64,000 nt of DNA from Paraburkholderia acidisoli (GTDB lineage Bacteria > Pseudomonadota > Gammaproteobacteria > Burkholderiales > Burkholderiaceae): assembly GCF_009789675.1 (NCBI RefSeq), contig NZ_CP046914.1, forward strand, positions 62,001 to 126,000, in the 5' to 3' direction. The notes under the pieces were generated by a model, which was not told the DNA's origin, did no database searches, and saw nothing but the letters and a program-made list of their open reading frames with translations. The position numbers and the translations under genes were made by a program. This document shows positions 26,160-35,649 of this stretch, piece after piece; positions within the stretch are counted from its first letter, which is position 1; every line of letters begins with the position of its first letter.

Positions 26160-29100
26160 TCAGGCCTTTTCGACCTTGACGAGAAACGACTTGAATTCGG
26201 GCGTCTGCGTGTTCGCGTCGCCCACCGAAGGCGTGAGCGTATTCGCCAGATAGCCCGGCTTGGCGAGACCCTTGTAGCCCCAGTGCAGCGGCACGCCCAC
26301 GGTATGCACCCGTTTGCCGTCCACGAGCAGCGGCCGGATGCGCTTGGTGACGACCGCCACGGCCAGGATGTAGCCGCGCTTCGACGACACCCGCACGCGG
26401 TCGCCCGCGACCACGCCGATCTCGGCGGCCAGTTCCTCGCTGATCTCCACGAACTGCTGCGGCTGGACGATCGCGTTCAGCCGCGCATGTTTGGTCCAGA
26501 AGTGGAAGTGCTCGGTGAGCCGGTAGGTGGTGGCCGTGTGCGGATACTCGGCGGCGCTGCCGAAGTTCGCGCGATCCGAGTCGAACACGCGCGCGGCCGG
26601 ATTGTTGGTGACCTCGGGCCGTTGCGGATGAAACGGATTGATGCCGAGCGGCGTTTCGAACGGCTCGTAGTGCTCCGGAAACGGTCCTTCGTTCATCAGG
26701 CCGCGCGCGAAGAAACGCGCGACGCCTTCGGGGTTCATGATGAACGGTCCCATGCCGCGCGCGGGCGCTTCGTCGCTCGGGTAGTCGGCGATATCGGCGC
26801 CGCTCCACTGGCGGCCGTTCCACGCAATCACCTTGCGCGTGGGGTCGAACGGCACGCCTTCGACGTCGCACGACGCGCGATTGTAGAGAATGCGCCGGTT
26901 CTCGGGCCACGCCCACGCCCAGCCGAGCGACTGGCCGATGCCGGTGGGGTCGTCGTTGTCGCGCCGCGCCATCATGTTGCCTTGCTCGGTCCACGCGCCG
27001 CAGAAGATCCAGCAGCCGCTGGCCGTGCTGCCGTCGTCGCGCAGCTGCGCGAAGCTCGATAGCTGCTGCCCCGCCTTGAGCGGTGCCTTGCCGGCTTCGG
27101 CGGAACCCGCGAGATCGGCGAGCGCCGTGCCGTTGTATTCCTTCGCCAGTTCTTCGGGCGTCGGGCTCAGCGGGTTGTCGTAGTTCCACTGGAGGTTGAG
27201 GATCGGGTCGGGAAAGGCGCCGCCTTCGTGGCGATACTTTTCACGCAGACGCAGGAAGATGTTCGCCATGATCTCGGCGTCGCCGAGCGCGGAGCCGGGC
27301 GGCTCGGCGCCTTTCCAGTGCCATTGCAGCACCCGCGACGAACTCACCACGGAACCGTTTTCCTCGGCGAAGCAGGTCGTGGGAAGCCGGAACACTTCGG
27401 TCTGGATCTTCGCGGAGTCGGCATGATGGACATCGCCGAAATCCTTCCAGAACTCCGAGGTTTCCGTGGCCAGCGGGTCCATGATCACGAGCCATTTCAG
27501 CTTGCAGAGACCGTCGAAGACCTTGGCCTTGTCGGGCGCCGAGGCGATCATGTTGAAGCCCTGGCACACATAGCCGGTCATCTTGCCTTGCGTCATCAGC
27601 TCGACGTTCTGGATCACGTCGTAGGTCTTGTCCGGCTTGGGCAGATAGTCGTACGCCCAGTGATTCTGCGCGGTGGCCGCGTCGCCCCACCACGACTTCA
27701 TCATGCTCACGAAGAACGCCGGATAGTGCTGGTAGTAGCTGAGCTGATCGGGGCGCAGCGGCTTGAGCGTGTGGCGGCGCAGGTAGTCGTCGTAGTCCTG
27801 GTCGGCCTCGGTCGGCAAGGTCATGTAGCCCGGCAGCATTTCGCTCAGCAGGCCGAGATCGGTCAAGCCCTGGATGTTGGAGTGGCCGCGCAACGCGTTC
27901 ACGCCGCCGCCGGAAATGCCGATATTGCCCAGCAACAGTTGCACCATCGCGCCCGTGCGGATGATCTGCGCGCCGATGGAGTGGTGCGTCCAGCCGAGCG
28001 CGTAGAGCAGCGTGCCCGCGCGATGGGGAACCGCCGTACTGGCGAGCATGGCGCAGACTTCGAGGAACTTCGCCTTCGGCGTGCCGCAGACGCGTTCCAC
28101 CATCTCCGGCGTATAGCGCGCGTAGTGGGCTTTCATCAGCTGATACACGCAGCGCGGATGCGCGAGCGACGGGTCGGTCTTCACGTAGCCGTCCTCGCCC
28201 AGCTCGTAGTCCCACGTGTGCTTGTCGTAGCGGCGCGCGGCGCTGTCGTAGCCGGAATACAAACCGTCCTCGAAGGCAAAGTCCTCGCGCACGATGAACG
28301 CGAAGTCGGTGTAATTGCGCACGTACTCGTGCTGGATCGTATCGTTCGAGAGCAGGTGATGAATCACGCCGCCGAGAAACGCGATGTCGGTGCCGGTGCG
28401 GATCGGCGCGTAATAGTCGGCCACGGAGGCCGTGCGCGTGTAACGCGGATCGACCACGATCAGACGCGCGCCGCGGTGCGCCTTGGCTTCCGTGACCCAT
28501 TTGAAGCCGCAAGGGTGCGCTTCGGCCGCGTTGCCGCCCATCACGAGAATGACGTCGGCGTTGCGAATGTCGACCCAGTGATTCGTCATCGAACCGCGGC
28601 CAAACGTCGGGGCAAGACCTGCCACCGTCGGGCCGTGTCAGACACGCGCCTGGTTGTCGAACGCCAGCATGCCGAGACTGCGCACCACCTTGTGCGTGAG
28701 ATAGCCCGCCTCGTTGCTGGCCGCCGAGGCCGCGAGAAAGCCCGTGGTGGTCCAACGGTTCACCGTCTTGCCGTCGGCGGTGCGCGACTGGAAGTGCGCG
28801 TCGCGATCGGCTTTCAAGCGGTTCGCGATACGCGTGAAGGCGTCGTCCCACGAGATCTCGACCCAATGGTCCGATCCGGGCGCGCGATACTGCGGCACCT
28901 TGAGCCGCGCCTCGCTATGCACGATGTCCAGCAGGCTCGCGCCCTTCGGGCAGAGCGTGCCGCGATTCACGGGGTGATCGGGGTCGCCTTCGATATGGAT
29001 GATGCTGCCTTTGGCATTCTTGGCGTTGTCGCCGAGCACGTACATCAGGATCCCGCATCCCACCGAGCAATACGTGCAGGTGTTGCGCACTTCCGTGGTG

Positions 29101-29228
29101 CGGCTGAGCTTGTATTGCCGGACTTCCGCGAGGGCGTCCTCCGGCGAGAAGCCCAGCAGCGCGAGACTCGAACTCGCGAGCGCCGCGCCCGACAGCTTGA
29201 GAAACTGGCGCCGTGTCAAACGATCCAT
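26160..29228 (-). CDS. fdnG: Formate dehydrogenase-N, alpha subunit (selenocysteine-containing)
   Basis: This catalytic subunit oxidises formate at a bis-MGD site on the periplasmic side. The reading frame is interrupted by a single in-frame TGA at 28640-28638, in the context NQARV-U-HGPTVAG, exactly where FdnG/FdhF proteins carry selenocysteine; it would be residue 197 (E. coli FdnG has Sec196). A Tat signal (DRLTRRQFLKLSG) begins at the chosen ATG 29228, preceded by GGGAGC. A [4Fe-4S] motif follows (CTYCSVGCGILMYV...CPKG), then MGD-binding segments. The total length of about 1022 residues matches the family. A SECIS hairpin directly follows the UGA. The operon order is alpha-beta-gamma. Conventional gene callers would wrongly split this gene in two. 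Confidence 0.97.
28608..28640 (-). promoter_or_regulatory. UGA (Sec) codon and bacterial SECIS hairpin inside fdnG
   Basis: The minus-strand RNA starting at the UGA (28640-28638) folds as CGG-[U]-GGCA, loop GGUCU, UGCC-CCG (28627-28608). Counting the U of UGA as 1, the bulged U is nucleotide 17 and the apical loop has G23 and U24, the same positions that SelB contacts in the E. coli fdhF SECIS. All seven flanking pairs are Watson-Crick. This directs selenocysteine insertion rather than termination. Confidence 0.93.
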
Positions 29229-29379
29229 GAATGCTCCCTGCGCGTGGCTGCCCGGCCGCATTCACCACGCAGCCGCGCAATTCCCGATGTGACGGCCATG
29301 GTGAGTACTTTCGCGCGCGCTGTGTTGCAAGGGCGCCCGGTTTGTCGATATCGCCCGCCGCGAGTGTTGCGCGCGCGAC

Positions 29380-29395
29380 CTATACCTTGGTTTAG
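29380..29395 (-). promoter_or_regulatory. Inverted repeat upstream of the formate dehydrogenase operon (shared motif site 2)
   Basis: Read toward fdnG the sequence is CTAAACCAAGGTATAG, followed by GTCGCG. Its centre lies about 159 bases upstream of the fdnG start and about 196 from the divergent AraC gene. It matches sites 1, 3 and 4 in spacing and in the GTATAGG half. The rest of the 355-base divergent gap (29229-29583) should contain both promoters, but no clear -35/-10 was identified. Confidence 0.6.
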
Positions 29396-29583
29396 TCAGG
29401 GCAGCGTTCCCGGCCGCACGACCATACCGCTGTAGGCTTTCGGCCTTGCACGTTCGACGATATCGTGGCGGCAGGACATCGGATCCGCCCCGACGTGACG
29501 CCGGCGAGGGCAATGCTTCGCCGTGCGCGACCACCTCGGGTCACGTGGCGCAATGGAGCGCGAACGGAGTTTGGGGATGAGCC

Positions 29584-30564
29584 ATGATTGAGTCAGTTTG
29601 CACGGATCGATTCACCGCGCCGGCGGCGGCGCAACCCTCGGCGCAACCCTCGGCGGACAGCATCGTGTTGCAGCACGCGGGCCTCGACGACCCGAGCCGC
29701 ACCGCGGACGACGCGGCCGAGGAACGCCTCGTGGTGTCGCGCTGGACCAGCGGACAACCCGAGGCATGGCACACGGTCAGCGGCACGAAGAGCGCGCTGG
29801 TCACGCTGTGTCTGCGGCAGTCGCTGCTCACGCTGAAGGCGGGCGAGACGCTCGTGTACGACGGCGTGATCGACCGCGGCGGCGCGCTGCTCGTGCCGCC
29901 GGCCTGCGCCGTGCACGCGATGTCCCACACGCCCGCCGACTTTCTGCACGTGAGCGTGCCCGAAAGCCTGCTGGCGGGCTGGCTCGACGGCGCGCACGAC
30001 CCGGCGTTGACCGCGCTGCCCGGCGCGGCGCTGTATCTGCGCGACGGCGTGATCGGCAAGCTCACGGACACGCTGCTGCGCGCGTTCGGCAGCCAGACCT
30101 CGGCGCGCTCGATCTACGCCGACGGCATCACGCTGTCGATCATCGCGCGGCTGCTGGAGGTGGTGGTGGCGCGCTTCGCGGTGAAGCCCGTGCGCGCGCC
30201 GTCGGTTTCGCCGCTCGAGGCGTGGCGCGTGAAAATGGCCATCGACTTCATCGACGAACGGATCGACCAGAACCTGACGCTCGCGGAGCTGGGCGCGGCG
30301 GTCGGCCTGTCGCCCATGCATTTCGCGGCGCGCTTTCGGGCGGCCACCGGCAGCTCGCCGCATACCTTCGTGCTGCGGCGGCGCATCGAGCATGCGCAAC
30401 TGCTGCTCGCCACCACGACCTCCACGGTGGCCGACATCGCCTTCAGCGTGGGCTTTCGCACCCAGGCGCATTTCACCTCGGTGTTTCGCCGTCACGTCGA
30501 CGATACGCCGCACCGCTGGCGCGGCAAACAAGGCGTGTCGGGCGGCGGTCTGGCCGCCAACTGA
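29584..30564 (+). CDS. AraC-family transcriptional regulator
   Basis: The 326-residue regulator has an N-terminal cupin-like sensing region (about residues 45-190, e.g. LVTLCLRQSLLTLKAGETLVYDG and GALLVPPACAVHAMSH) and a C-terminal double HTH of the AraC type (about 215-315: RIDQNLTLAELGAAVGLSPMHFAARFRAATG, then RRIEHAQLLLATTTSTVADIAFSVGFRTQAHFTSVFRR). It is divergent from the formate dehydrogenase operon across 355 bases and may control it, or the LysR/SDR genes downstream. No ligand can be inferred. The N-terminal 40 residues contain a short PSAQPSA repeat. Confidence 0.92.
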   Translation: MIESVCTDRFTAPAAAQPSAQPSADSIVLQHAGLDDPSRTADDAAEERLVVSRWTSGQPEAWHTVSGTKSALVTLCLRQSLLTLKAGETLVYDGVIDRGGALLVPPACAVHAMSHTPADFLHVSVPESLLAGWLDGAHDPALTALPGAALYLRDGVIGKLTDTLLRAFGSQTSARSIYADGITLSIIARLLEVVVARFAVKPVRAPSVSPLEAWRVKMAIDFIDERIDQNLTLAELGAAVGLSPMHFAARFRAATGSSPHTFVLRRRIEHAQLLLATTTSTVADIAFSVGFRTQAHFTSVFRRHVDDTPHRWRGKQGVSGGGLAAN

Positions 30565-30610
30565 CGGCGTTCTGGCGTATCGTTGTGCACTTTTTGCCCG
30601 GTGCCAGGCC

Positions 30611-31504
30611 ATGAACGTTTCCGATCTTTCCGCGCTGACCTTGTTCGCCCGCGTGGCCGAGGCGCAGAGTTTCAGCGCCGCCGCGCAGGCCGCGGGCGTG
30701 TCCAACTCGGTGGCGAGCTACACCATCCGGCGGCTCGAGGAGCAACTGGGCACCCGGCTGTTCAACCGCACTACGCGCAGCGTGAGCCTGACCGAGGCGG
30801 GCAGCGCCTTTCTCAACCGCATCCGGCCGTTGATGGAGGAACTGGACCTCGCGTTCAGCGAAGTGGGCAAAGCCGCGAGCGGAGCCACGGGTACGCTGCG
30901 GCTGAACGTGCTGCGCTCGGCCATTCCGCTCGTTGTCGTGCCCGTGCTTCAGGCGTTCTTGCAGGCGCACCCCGACATGAAACTCGAGGTGATCTCCGAC
31001 AACAGTCTCGTGGATATCGCGAGCAAGGGCTACGACGCGGGCATTCGTTACGACAACGTGCTCGCGCAGGACATGGTGGCGATCCCGATCGTCGAGAACA
31101 TGCGCTTTTGCATCGTGGCCTCGCCCGCGTATCTCGCGGGCAAAGCGTTGCCCGCGCATCCGCGCGACCTGCTCCAGCATGCATGCACCAACTACCGCAG
31201 CGCGGATACGAACGCGCTGTACCGCTGGGAGTTCCAGAAGGGCGACGAGAAGATCAGCATTGCGGTCACGGGGCGCGTGGCGACCAACGACAACGATCTG
31301 CTGTTGCACGCGGCGCTCGACGGCCTCGGCTTCAGCTATATCCAGCGCCGTCTCGCCGCGCCGTATCTCGAGAGCGGCCAGCTCGTCAGCGTGCTGGACG
31401 AATGGGTGCCCGCCGGCGCGCTTTATCTGTACTACTACAATCCCAACGGCATGCCGCGCAAGCTGCGCGCGTTCATCGACTTCGTGCGCGAGCGGCTGAC
31501 CTGA
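30611..31504 (+). CDS. LysR-family transcriptional regulator
   Basis: The 297-residue LysR-type regulator has a winged HTH at residues about 4-63 (LTLFARVAEAQSFSAAAQAAGVSNSVASYTIRRLEEQLG..LFNRTTR) and an effector domain (GTLRLNVLRSAIPLVVVPVLQAFL, VDIASKGYDAGIRYDNVLAQDMVAIPI, FCIVASPAYL). The ERLEEQ/RTTRS style and the GYDAGIR motif place it in the CrgA/DmlR-like group common in Burkholderiaceae. I chose the ATG at 30611, where the HTH region begins. It precedes an SDR gene on the same strand by 182 bases, the typical arrangement for a regulator and its target, although LysR targets are more often divergent. Confidence 0.92.
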   Translation: MNVSDLSALTLFARVAEAQSFSAAAQAAGVSNSVASYTIRRLEEQLGTRLFNRTTRSVSLTEAGSAFLNRIRPLMEELDLAFSEVGKAASGATGTLRLNVLRSAIPLVVVPVLQAFLQAHPDMKLEVISDNSLVDIASKGYDAGIRYDNVLAQDMVAIPIVENMRFCIVASPAYLAGKALPAHPRDLLQHACTNYRSADTNALYRWEFQKGDEKISIAVTGRVATNDNDLLLHAALDGLGFSYIQRRLAAPYLESGQLVSVLDEWVPAGALYLYYYNPNGMPRKLRAFIDFVRERLT

Positions 31505-31686
31505 CGCGGGACGCGATCCGGACAAAAGCGGAACACAAGCGCGATAACCCGCGCGAGATGGCGCCGGGGATTATCAAAATACGTCGCACGGGCCTTTCTC
31601 ATTGTGCGGCTTTTTCCGCGCATGACACGAGCCTACACTGCGAGCGCCGCCTGAATGCAGGCTCACGCACTTTGAAAGGACATCTC

Positions 31687-32535
31687 ATGACATCGACATC
31701 GACCCCCGTCTGGTTCATCACCGGTTGTTCCACCGGCCTCGGCCGCGCGCTCGCGCAACAGATCGTGGCGCGCGGCTGGCGCGCCGTCGTGACCGCGCGC
31801 GATGCGTCGAGCGTCGCCGATATCGTGCGCGGCGCCGAAGACCGCGCGCTCGCGCTGTCGCTCGACGTCACGCGGCAGGATCAGATCGACGCCGCGGTGG
31901 CCGCCGCGCGCGACACGTTCGGCCGTATCGACGTGCTCGTGAACAACGCGGGCTACGGCTATCAAAGCACCGCCGAAGAAGGCGTGGACGCGGAGATTCG
32001 CGCCCAGTTCGACGCCAACGTGTTCGGCCTGTTCGCCATGACGCGCGCCGTGCTGCCGCTCATGCGCGCGCAGCGCAGCGGCAATATCCTCAACGTGAGT
32101 TCGGTGGCGGGGCTGATCGGCTTTCCGGGCTCGGGGTACTACGCGGCTTCCAAGCACGCGGTGGAAGGCTGGTCGGATTCGCTGCGCGCGGAACTCCAGC
32201 CGCTCGGTATCGGCGTGACTTGCGTGGAGCCCGGCCCGTTCCGCACGGACTGGGCCGGCCGCTCGCTGCGCCAGACCCTCACGCAGATCGCCGATTACGC
32301 CGAGACCGCGGGCAAGCGCCACACGGGCACGAAAGCGACGAGCGGCACGCAGCCCGGCGACCCGGTGCGCGCGGGCGAAGCCATGATCGCGATTGCCCGC
32401 AATGCCGAGGCGCCGCGCCATCTCGTGCTGGGCGCGTGGGGCTACACGACGGTCGTCGACTATCTGCACACGCTTGCCAGTGAGATTGAAAGCCTGCGCG
32501 ACCTGAGCGTTTCGGCGGACTTCGAGAGCCAGTAA
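31687..32535 (+). CDS. Short-chain dehydrogenase/reductase (SDR)
   Basis: This classical SDR has 282 residues. The nucleotide-binding motif is TGCSTGLG (residues about 12-19), NNAGYGY follows near residue 85, and the catalytic Ser-Tyr-Lys set is visible in NVSSVAG...GYYAASKHAVEG. The Asp in SLDVTRQDQ after the third strand fits NAD(P) handling. The post-catalytic VEPGPFRTDWAG and SGTQPGDPVRAGEAM match the oxidoreductase group often annotated as ketoreductases of unknown substrate. Its putative regulator (LysR) lies just upstream. The downstream hairpin (32544-32581) separates it from the convergent quinol-oxidase operon. Confidence 0.93.
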   Translation: MTSTSTPVWFITGCSTGLGRALAQQIVARGWRAVVTARDASSVADIVRGAEDRALALSLDVTRQDQIDAAVAAARDTFGRIDVLVNNAGYGYQSTAEEGVDAEIRAQFDANVFGLFAMTRAVLPLMRAQRSGNILNVSSVAGLIGFPGSGYYAASKHAVEGWSDSLRAELQPLGIGVTCVEPGPFRTDWAGRSLRQTLTQIADYAETAGKRHTGTKATSGTQPGDPVRAGEAMIAIARNAEAPRHLVLGAWGYTTVVDYLHTLASEIESLRDLSVSADFESQ

Positions 32536-32543
32536 GGTCCGCT

Positions 32544-32581
32544 CGATAACCGGCTCGCGAAGTCGTGCGAGCCAGTTATCG
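32544..32581. terminator. Hairpin between convergent SDR and quinol-oxidase genes
   Basis: CGATAACCGGCTCGC (32544-32558) pairs with GCGAGCCAGTTATCG (32567-32581) with one mismatch and an 8-base loop. It lies between two convergent transcripts and begins 9 bases after the SDR stop, so it is a likely bidirectional transcription end, although neither side has a T tract. Confidence 0.55.
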
Positions 32582-32604
32582 ACGCGCGTGGTCCAGTGGC
32601 GTAG

Positions 32605-32748
32605 TCAATGCGCCATGGCCGCGCGCACCAGAAAATGAAAGGGCATGGCGAGCAGCATGGTGCCCGCGAAACCCAGCAGCCAGAGCATGACGAACCACGT
32701 CATGCGCTTGCTGAAAGTGAGTTCGGGCTCGGGCGTGAGTTTGGACAT
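32605..32748 (-). CDS. DUF2474 small membrane protein of the quinol oxidase operon
   Basis: The 47-residue protein has one membrane helix (MTWFVMLWLLGFAGTMLLAMPFHFLV) and a polar N-terminus. It matches the small DUF2474 proteins encoded at the end of cyanide-insensitive cytochrome bd operons, where they probably stabilise the oxidase as CydX does for CydAB. AGGAG precedes the ATG at 32748. It starts 23 bases after the subunit II stop, and the long open frame that runs upstream from it is a shadow of the cioB gene. Confidence 0.85.
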   Translation of the reverse strand: MSKLTPEPELTFSKRMTWFVMLWLLGFAGTMLLAMPFHFLVRAAMAH

Positions 32749-32771
32749 GACGAAGCTCCTTGCGAGCGAGG

Positions 32772-33770
32772 CTAGTGGTATTGGCTGCCGGGCGCGACCT
32801 TGCCGCGAAAGACCCAGTAGCCGGCCGTCGTATAGACGACGATGACGGGGATGATCACGACCGCGCCCACCAGTGCGAACACCTGGCTCGTATGCGGCGA
32901 AGCGGCGTCCCACAGCGTCACGCTATTGGGAATCGCATACGGCCAGATGCTGATGAGCAGGCCGATATAGCCGAGCAGAACGAGCACGTTGCAGAACACG
33001 AACGGCGCGACGTCGAGATTGCGCTTGACCGCGCGATACATGAGCGCGGCGGCCAGCGCGACCAGCAGCGGGACCGGATACAGCCGGTAGCGGAACGCCG
33101 ATTCGAACCAGCGCGAGGCCACTTGCGCGTCGGTGAGCGGTGTCCAGATGCTCACGGCGATCATGAAACCGAGCAGGGTGAGCGTGAGCGGCCACACGAG
33201 ATCGTGCAGGCGCGCCTGAATATCGCCGTCCATTTTCATGACGAGATAGGTCGCGCCCTGCAAGGCGTAGGTCACCATCAGGCCCATGCCGGTGAAAAAG
33301 CTGAATGGCGTGACCCAGAAGAACGGATCGCCGGCGAATGCGCCGTCTTTCACGGGAATGCCGTGCAGATACGCGCCGAGTATCACGCCCTGAAAGAAGG
33401 CCGCGCCCGCCGAGCCGCAAATGAACGCGAGATTCCAGAGATTTTTGGTGCGATTGGCCTTGCCGCGTATTTCGAACGACACGCCGCGAAAGATCAGGCA
33501 GACGAGCATGAACACGATCGGCAGATACAGCGCGGAAAGCACGGTCGAATACACCAGCGGAAAGGCCGCGAACAACGCGGCGCCGCCGAGCACGAGCCAG
33601 GTTTCGTTGCCGTCCCAGACGGGCGCGATGCTGTGCATCATCATGTCGCGTTCGGCTTCGTCGGGAAAGAACGGGAAAATCATGCCCACGCCGAGGTCGA
33701 AACCGTCGAGCACGATGTACATGAAAAGACCGAGCGCGATGATGGCGGCCCATATCACGGTAACGTCCAT
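32772..33770 (-). CDS. cioB: Cytochrome bd-type (cyanide-insensitive) ubiquinol oxidase subunit II
   Basis: This membrane subunit has 332 residues and about eight or nine helices. The start MDVTVIWAAIIALGLFMYIVLDGFDLGVGM holds the conserved GFDLGVG motif of CydB/CioB. Further family segments are APVWDGNETWLVLGG, AFPLVYSTVLSALYLP and LIFRGVSFEIR. Together with subunit I it reduces oxygen to water using quinol, without proton pumping. It follows cioA by 61 bases and precedes the DUF2474 gene. Confidence 0.96.
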   Translation of the reverse strand: MDVTVIWAAIIALGLFMYIVLDGFDLGVGMIFPFFPDEAERDMMMHSIAPVWDGNETWLVLGGAALFAAFPLVYSTVLSALYLPIVFMLVCLIFRGVSFEIRGKANRTKNLWNLAFICGSAGAAFFQGVILGAYLHGIPVKDGAFAGDPFFWVTPFSFFTGMGLMVTYALQGATYLVMKMDGDIQARLHDLVWPLTLTLLGFMIAVSIWTPLTDAQVASRWFESAFRYRLYPVPLLVALAAALMYRAVKRNLDVAPFVFCNVLVLLGYIGLLISIWPYAIPNSVTLWDAASPHTSQVFALVGAVVIIPVIVVYTTAGYWVFRGKVAPGSQYH

Positions 33771-33831
33771 GGCATTCTCCAGTGGCCTGCGAGACTCGTT
33801 CGCGATTCGATCGAGGCGGGGTTGAGCGTGC

Positions 33832-35232
33832 TTATTCGACCGCCGCGAGCGGGCGCCGCCCCGACGCCTCGGAAGGTTCGGGCGCGACCGGCGCGGCGGC
33901 GCGTTCGCCGGCCTGGCCGGGGCCGGTCCGGATGAGTTTGAGGATGTAGTAAATGCCCGTGCCGAACACGAGGCAATAGACCATCACGAAGATCAGCAGC
34001 GAAACGCCCGCGCTCTGCGAGGTCACCGGCGAGACGGCGTCGCGGGTGCGGAGCACGCCGTACACGACCCAGGGCTGGCGGCCCGCTTCGGTGGTGATCC
34101 AGCCCGCGATCAGCGAGACGATGCCGGCCGGTCCCATCAGCACGGTGAACCACTGATACGGCCGGAATTCGAACAGCTTGCCGCCGCGGCGCAGGAGCGC
34201 GCCCACGATGGCGGTGAGGATCATCAGCACGCCGAGCCCCGCCATGATGCGAAAAGTCCAGAAGATCAGCGACGAATTGGGCCGGTCTTCCTTGGGGAAT
34301 TCCTTGAGGCCCCGAATCTCTCCGTTCCAGCTATGCGTGAGGATCAGGCTGCCCAGATGCGGAATCTGGATGGCGTAGCGCGTTTGTTCCGCATTCATGT
34401 CGGGAAAGCCAATCAGATTGAGCGCGGTGCCGCCTTTTTCGGTTTCCCAGAGCCCTTCGATCGCGGCGATTTTCGCGGGCTGATAGCGGCGCGTGTTCAA
34501 GCCGTGCTGGTCGCCCACGAAGGCCTGAACGGGCGCGAGCACGAGCAGCAGCCAGAGCGCCATCGAATACATGGTTTTGACTTCCGGATCGCGGCGGCCG
34601 TGCAGCAGGTGCCAGCCGCCCGTTGCCGCGACGATCAGCGCCGCCACGATGAACGCCGCCATGGTCATGTGCGCGAGCCGGTACGGAAACGACGGGTTGA
34701 AGATCACCGCGAGCCAGTCCACCGGCACGACGTGCCCGTTCTGCACGATGAAGCCCTGCGGCGTTTGCATCCAGCTGTTGGACGACAGAATCCAGAACGT
34801 GGAGATCAGCGTGCCGACGGCCACCAGCACCGTGGCCGCGAAATGCGCCTTGCGGCCGACCTTGTCCCAGCCGAACAGCATCACGCCGAGAAAACCGGCT
34901 TCGAGAAAGAACGCGGTCATCACTTCATAGGTGAGCAGCGGCCCGGTGATCGGCCCCGCGAAACGCGAGAAGCCCGCCCAGTTGGTGCCGAACTGATAGG
35001 CCATGACGACGCCCGACACGACGCCCATGCCGAAGCCCACGGCGAAGATCTTCGACCAGTAGAGGCACAGTTCCTTGTAATGCGGCTTGCCGGTGTAGAG
35101 GTAGCAGCCTTCGAGCACCGCGAGGAAACTGGCGAGCCCGATGCTGAGCGCGGGAAACATGATGTGAAACGAAACCGTGACCGCAAACTGAATCCGCGAT
35201 AGATCGAGCGCGCTGGCGTCCATCATGATCAC
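33832..35232 (-). CDS. cioA: Cytochrome bd-type (cyanide-insensitive) ubiquinol oxidase subunit I
   Basis: This 466-residue catalytic subunit carries the heme sites. The start reads LDLSRIQFAVTVSFHIMFPALSIG, with the His that ligates a heme near residue 23; GFGMGVVSGVVMAYQFGTNW and the second heme His segment (FPYRLAHMTMAAF) follow. The periplasmic Q-loop is short, which distinguishes the cyanide-insensitive (CioA) branch from the long-loop E. coli CydA. The C-terminal tail is Pro/Ala/Glu-rich. The start ATG at 35232 has AGGGTG just upstream; a second ATG lies two codons later. A perfect 18-bp palindrome (35376-35393) lies about 150 bases upstream and may control the operon. Confidence 0.96.
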   Translation of the reverse strand: MIMMDASALDLSRIQFAVTVSFHIMFPALSIGLASFLAVLEGCYLYTGKPHYKELCLYWSKIFAVGFGMGVVSGVVMAYQFGTNWAGFSRFAGPITGPLLTYEVMTAFFLEAGFLGVMLFGWDKVGRKAHFAATVLVAVGTLISTFWILSSNSWMQTPQGFIVQNGHVVPVDWLAVIFNPSFPYRLAHMTMAAFIVAALIVAATGGWHLLHGRRDPEVKTMYSMALWLLLVLAPVQAFVGDQHGLNTRRYQPAKIAAIEGLWETEKGGTALNLIGFPDMNAEQTRYAIQIPHLGSLILTHSWNGEIRGLKEFPKEDRPNSSLIFWTFRIMAGLGVLMILTAIVGALLRRGGKLFEFRPYQWFTVLMGPAGIVSLIAGWITTEAGRQPWVVYGVLRTRDAVSPVTSQSAGVSLLIFVMVYCLVFGTGIYYILKLIRTGPGQAGERAAAPVAPEPSEASGRRPLAAVE

Positions 35233-35375
35233 CCTGGTGGCAGGCGCGCGCAGCGATCGACACGTGCTGGCTCGTGCGCCCTGGTTTGACGATTCCGTAA
35301 CCGCACACTAGCGCGGCGCTCCCGCCTCGGGAAATAGCACCTCGGTATCGGAACGTGCCGCGCGACGCTGCGTGG

Positions 35376-35393
35376 CCTATACCGCGGTATAGG
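35376..35393 (-). promoter_or_regulatory. Perfect 18-bp palindrome upstream of the quinol oxidase operon (shared motif site 3)
   Basis: CCTATACCGCGGTATAGG is its own reverse complement. It contains CTATAC-N4-GTATAG (35377-35392), centred about 152 bases upstream of the cioA start. It is the most symmetrical of the sites and the best estimate of the full operator. It sits in the 417-base gap (35233-35649) between cioA and the DUF3331 gene. Confidence 0.65.
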
Positions 35394-35464
35394 TTGGCTC
35401 GCCGCGCGAGGCGCTGCGAGGCATGGCGGGGCCGGCGGCGCAGCGGGCGGGCGAGCCGCGCGAA

Positions 35465-35480
35465 TTAAACGAAGGTATAA
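35465..35480 (+). promoter_or_regulatory. Weaker copy of the shared inverted repeat upstream of the DUF3331 gene
   Basis: TTAAACGAAGGTATAA matches the shared motif with changed outer bases (TTAAAC-N4-GTATAA). Its centre lies about 178 bases before the DUF3331 start and 88 bases from the perfect palindrome at 35376. It may be a second, weaker site for the same protein. Confidence 0.4.
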
Positions 35481-35649
35481 GTCCCGGCATTGTTCTGCGG
35501 TGCGATCCAACCCATGGTAGGGCTCGTTTCGCCGCGCGAGGCGCGTTATCGTGCAGCCATGTTGCGGTAACGAAAGCGGCGAACCGGGGGCGCGGGAGCA
35601 CGTGGCGCGCGGTCCGTCGACCTGAACGTACACAGCGAAGGAGTCGAAG

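Noticed and set aside
28625..28640. Frameshift or nonsense mutation splitting the formate dehydrogenase alpha gene
   Set aside because: The two halves are in the same frame, the stop is UGA at the known Sec position, and a SECIS hairpin follows at once.
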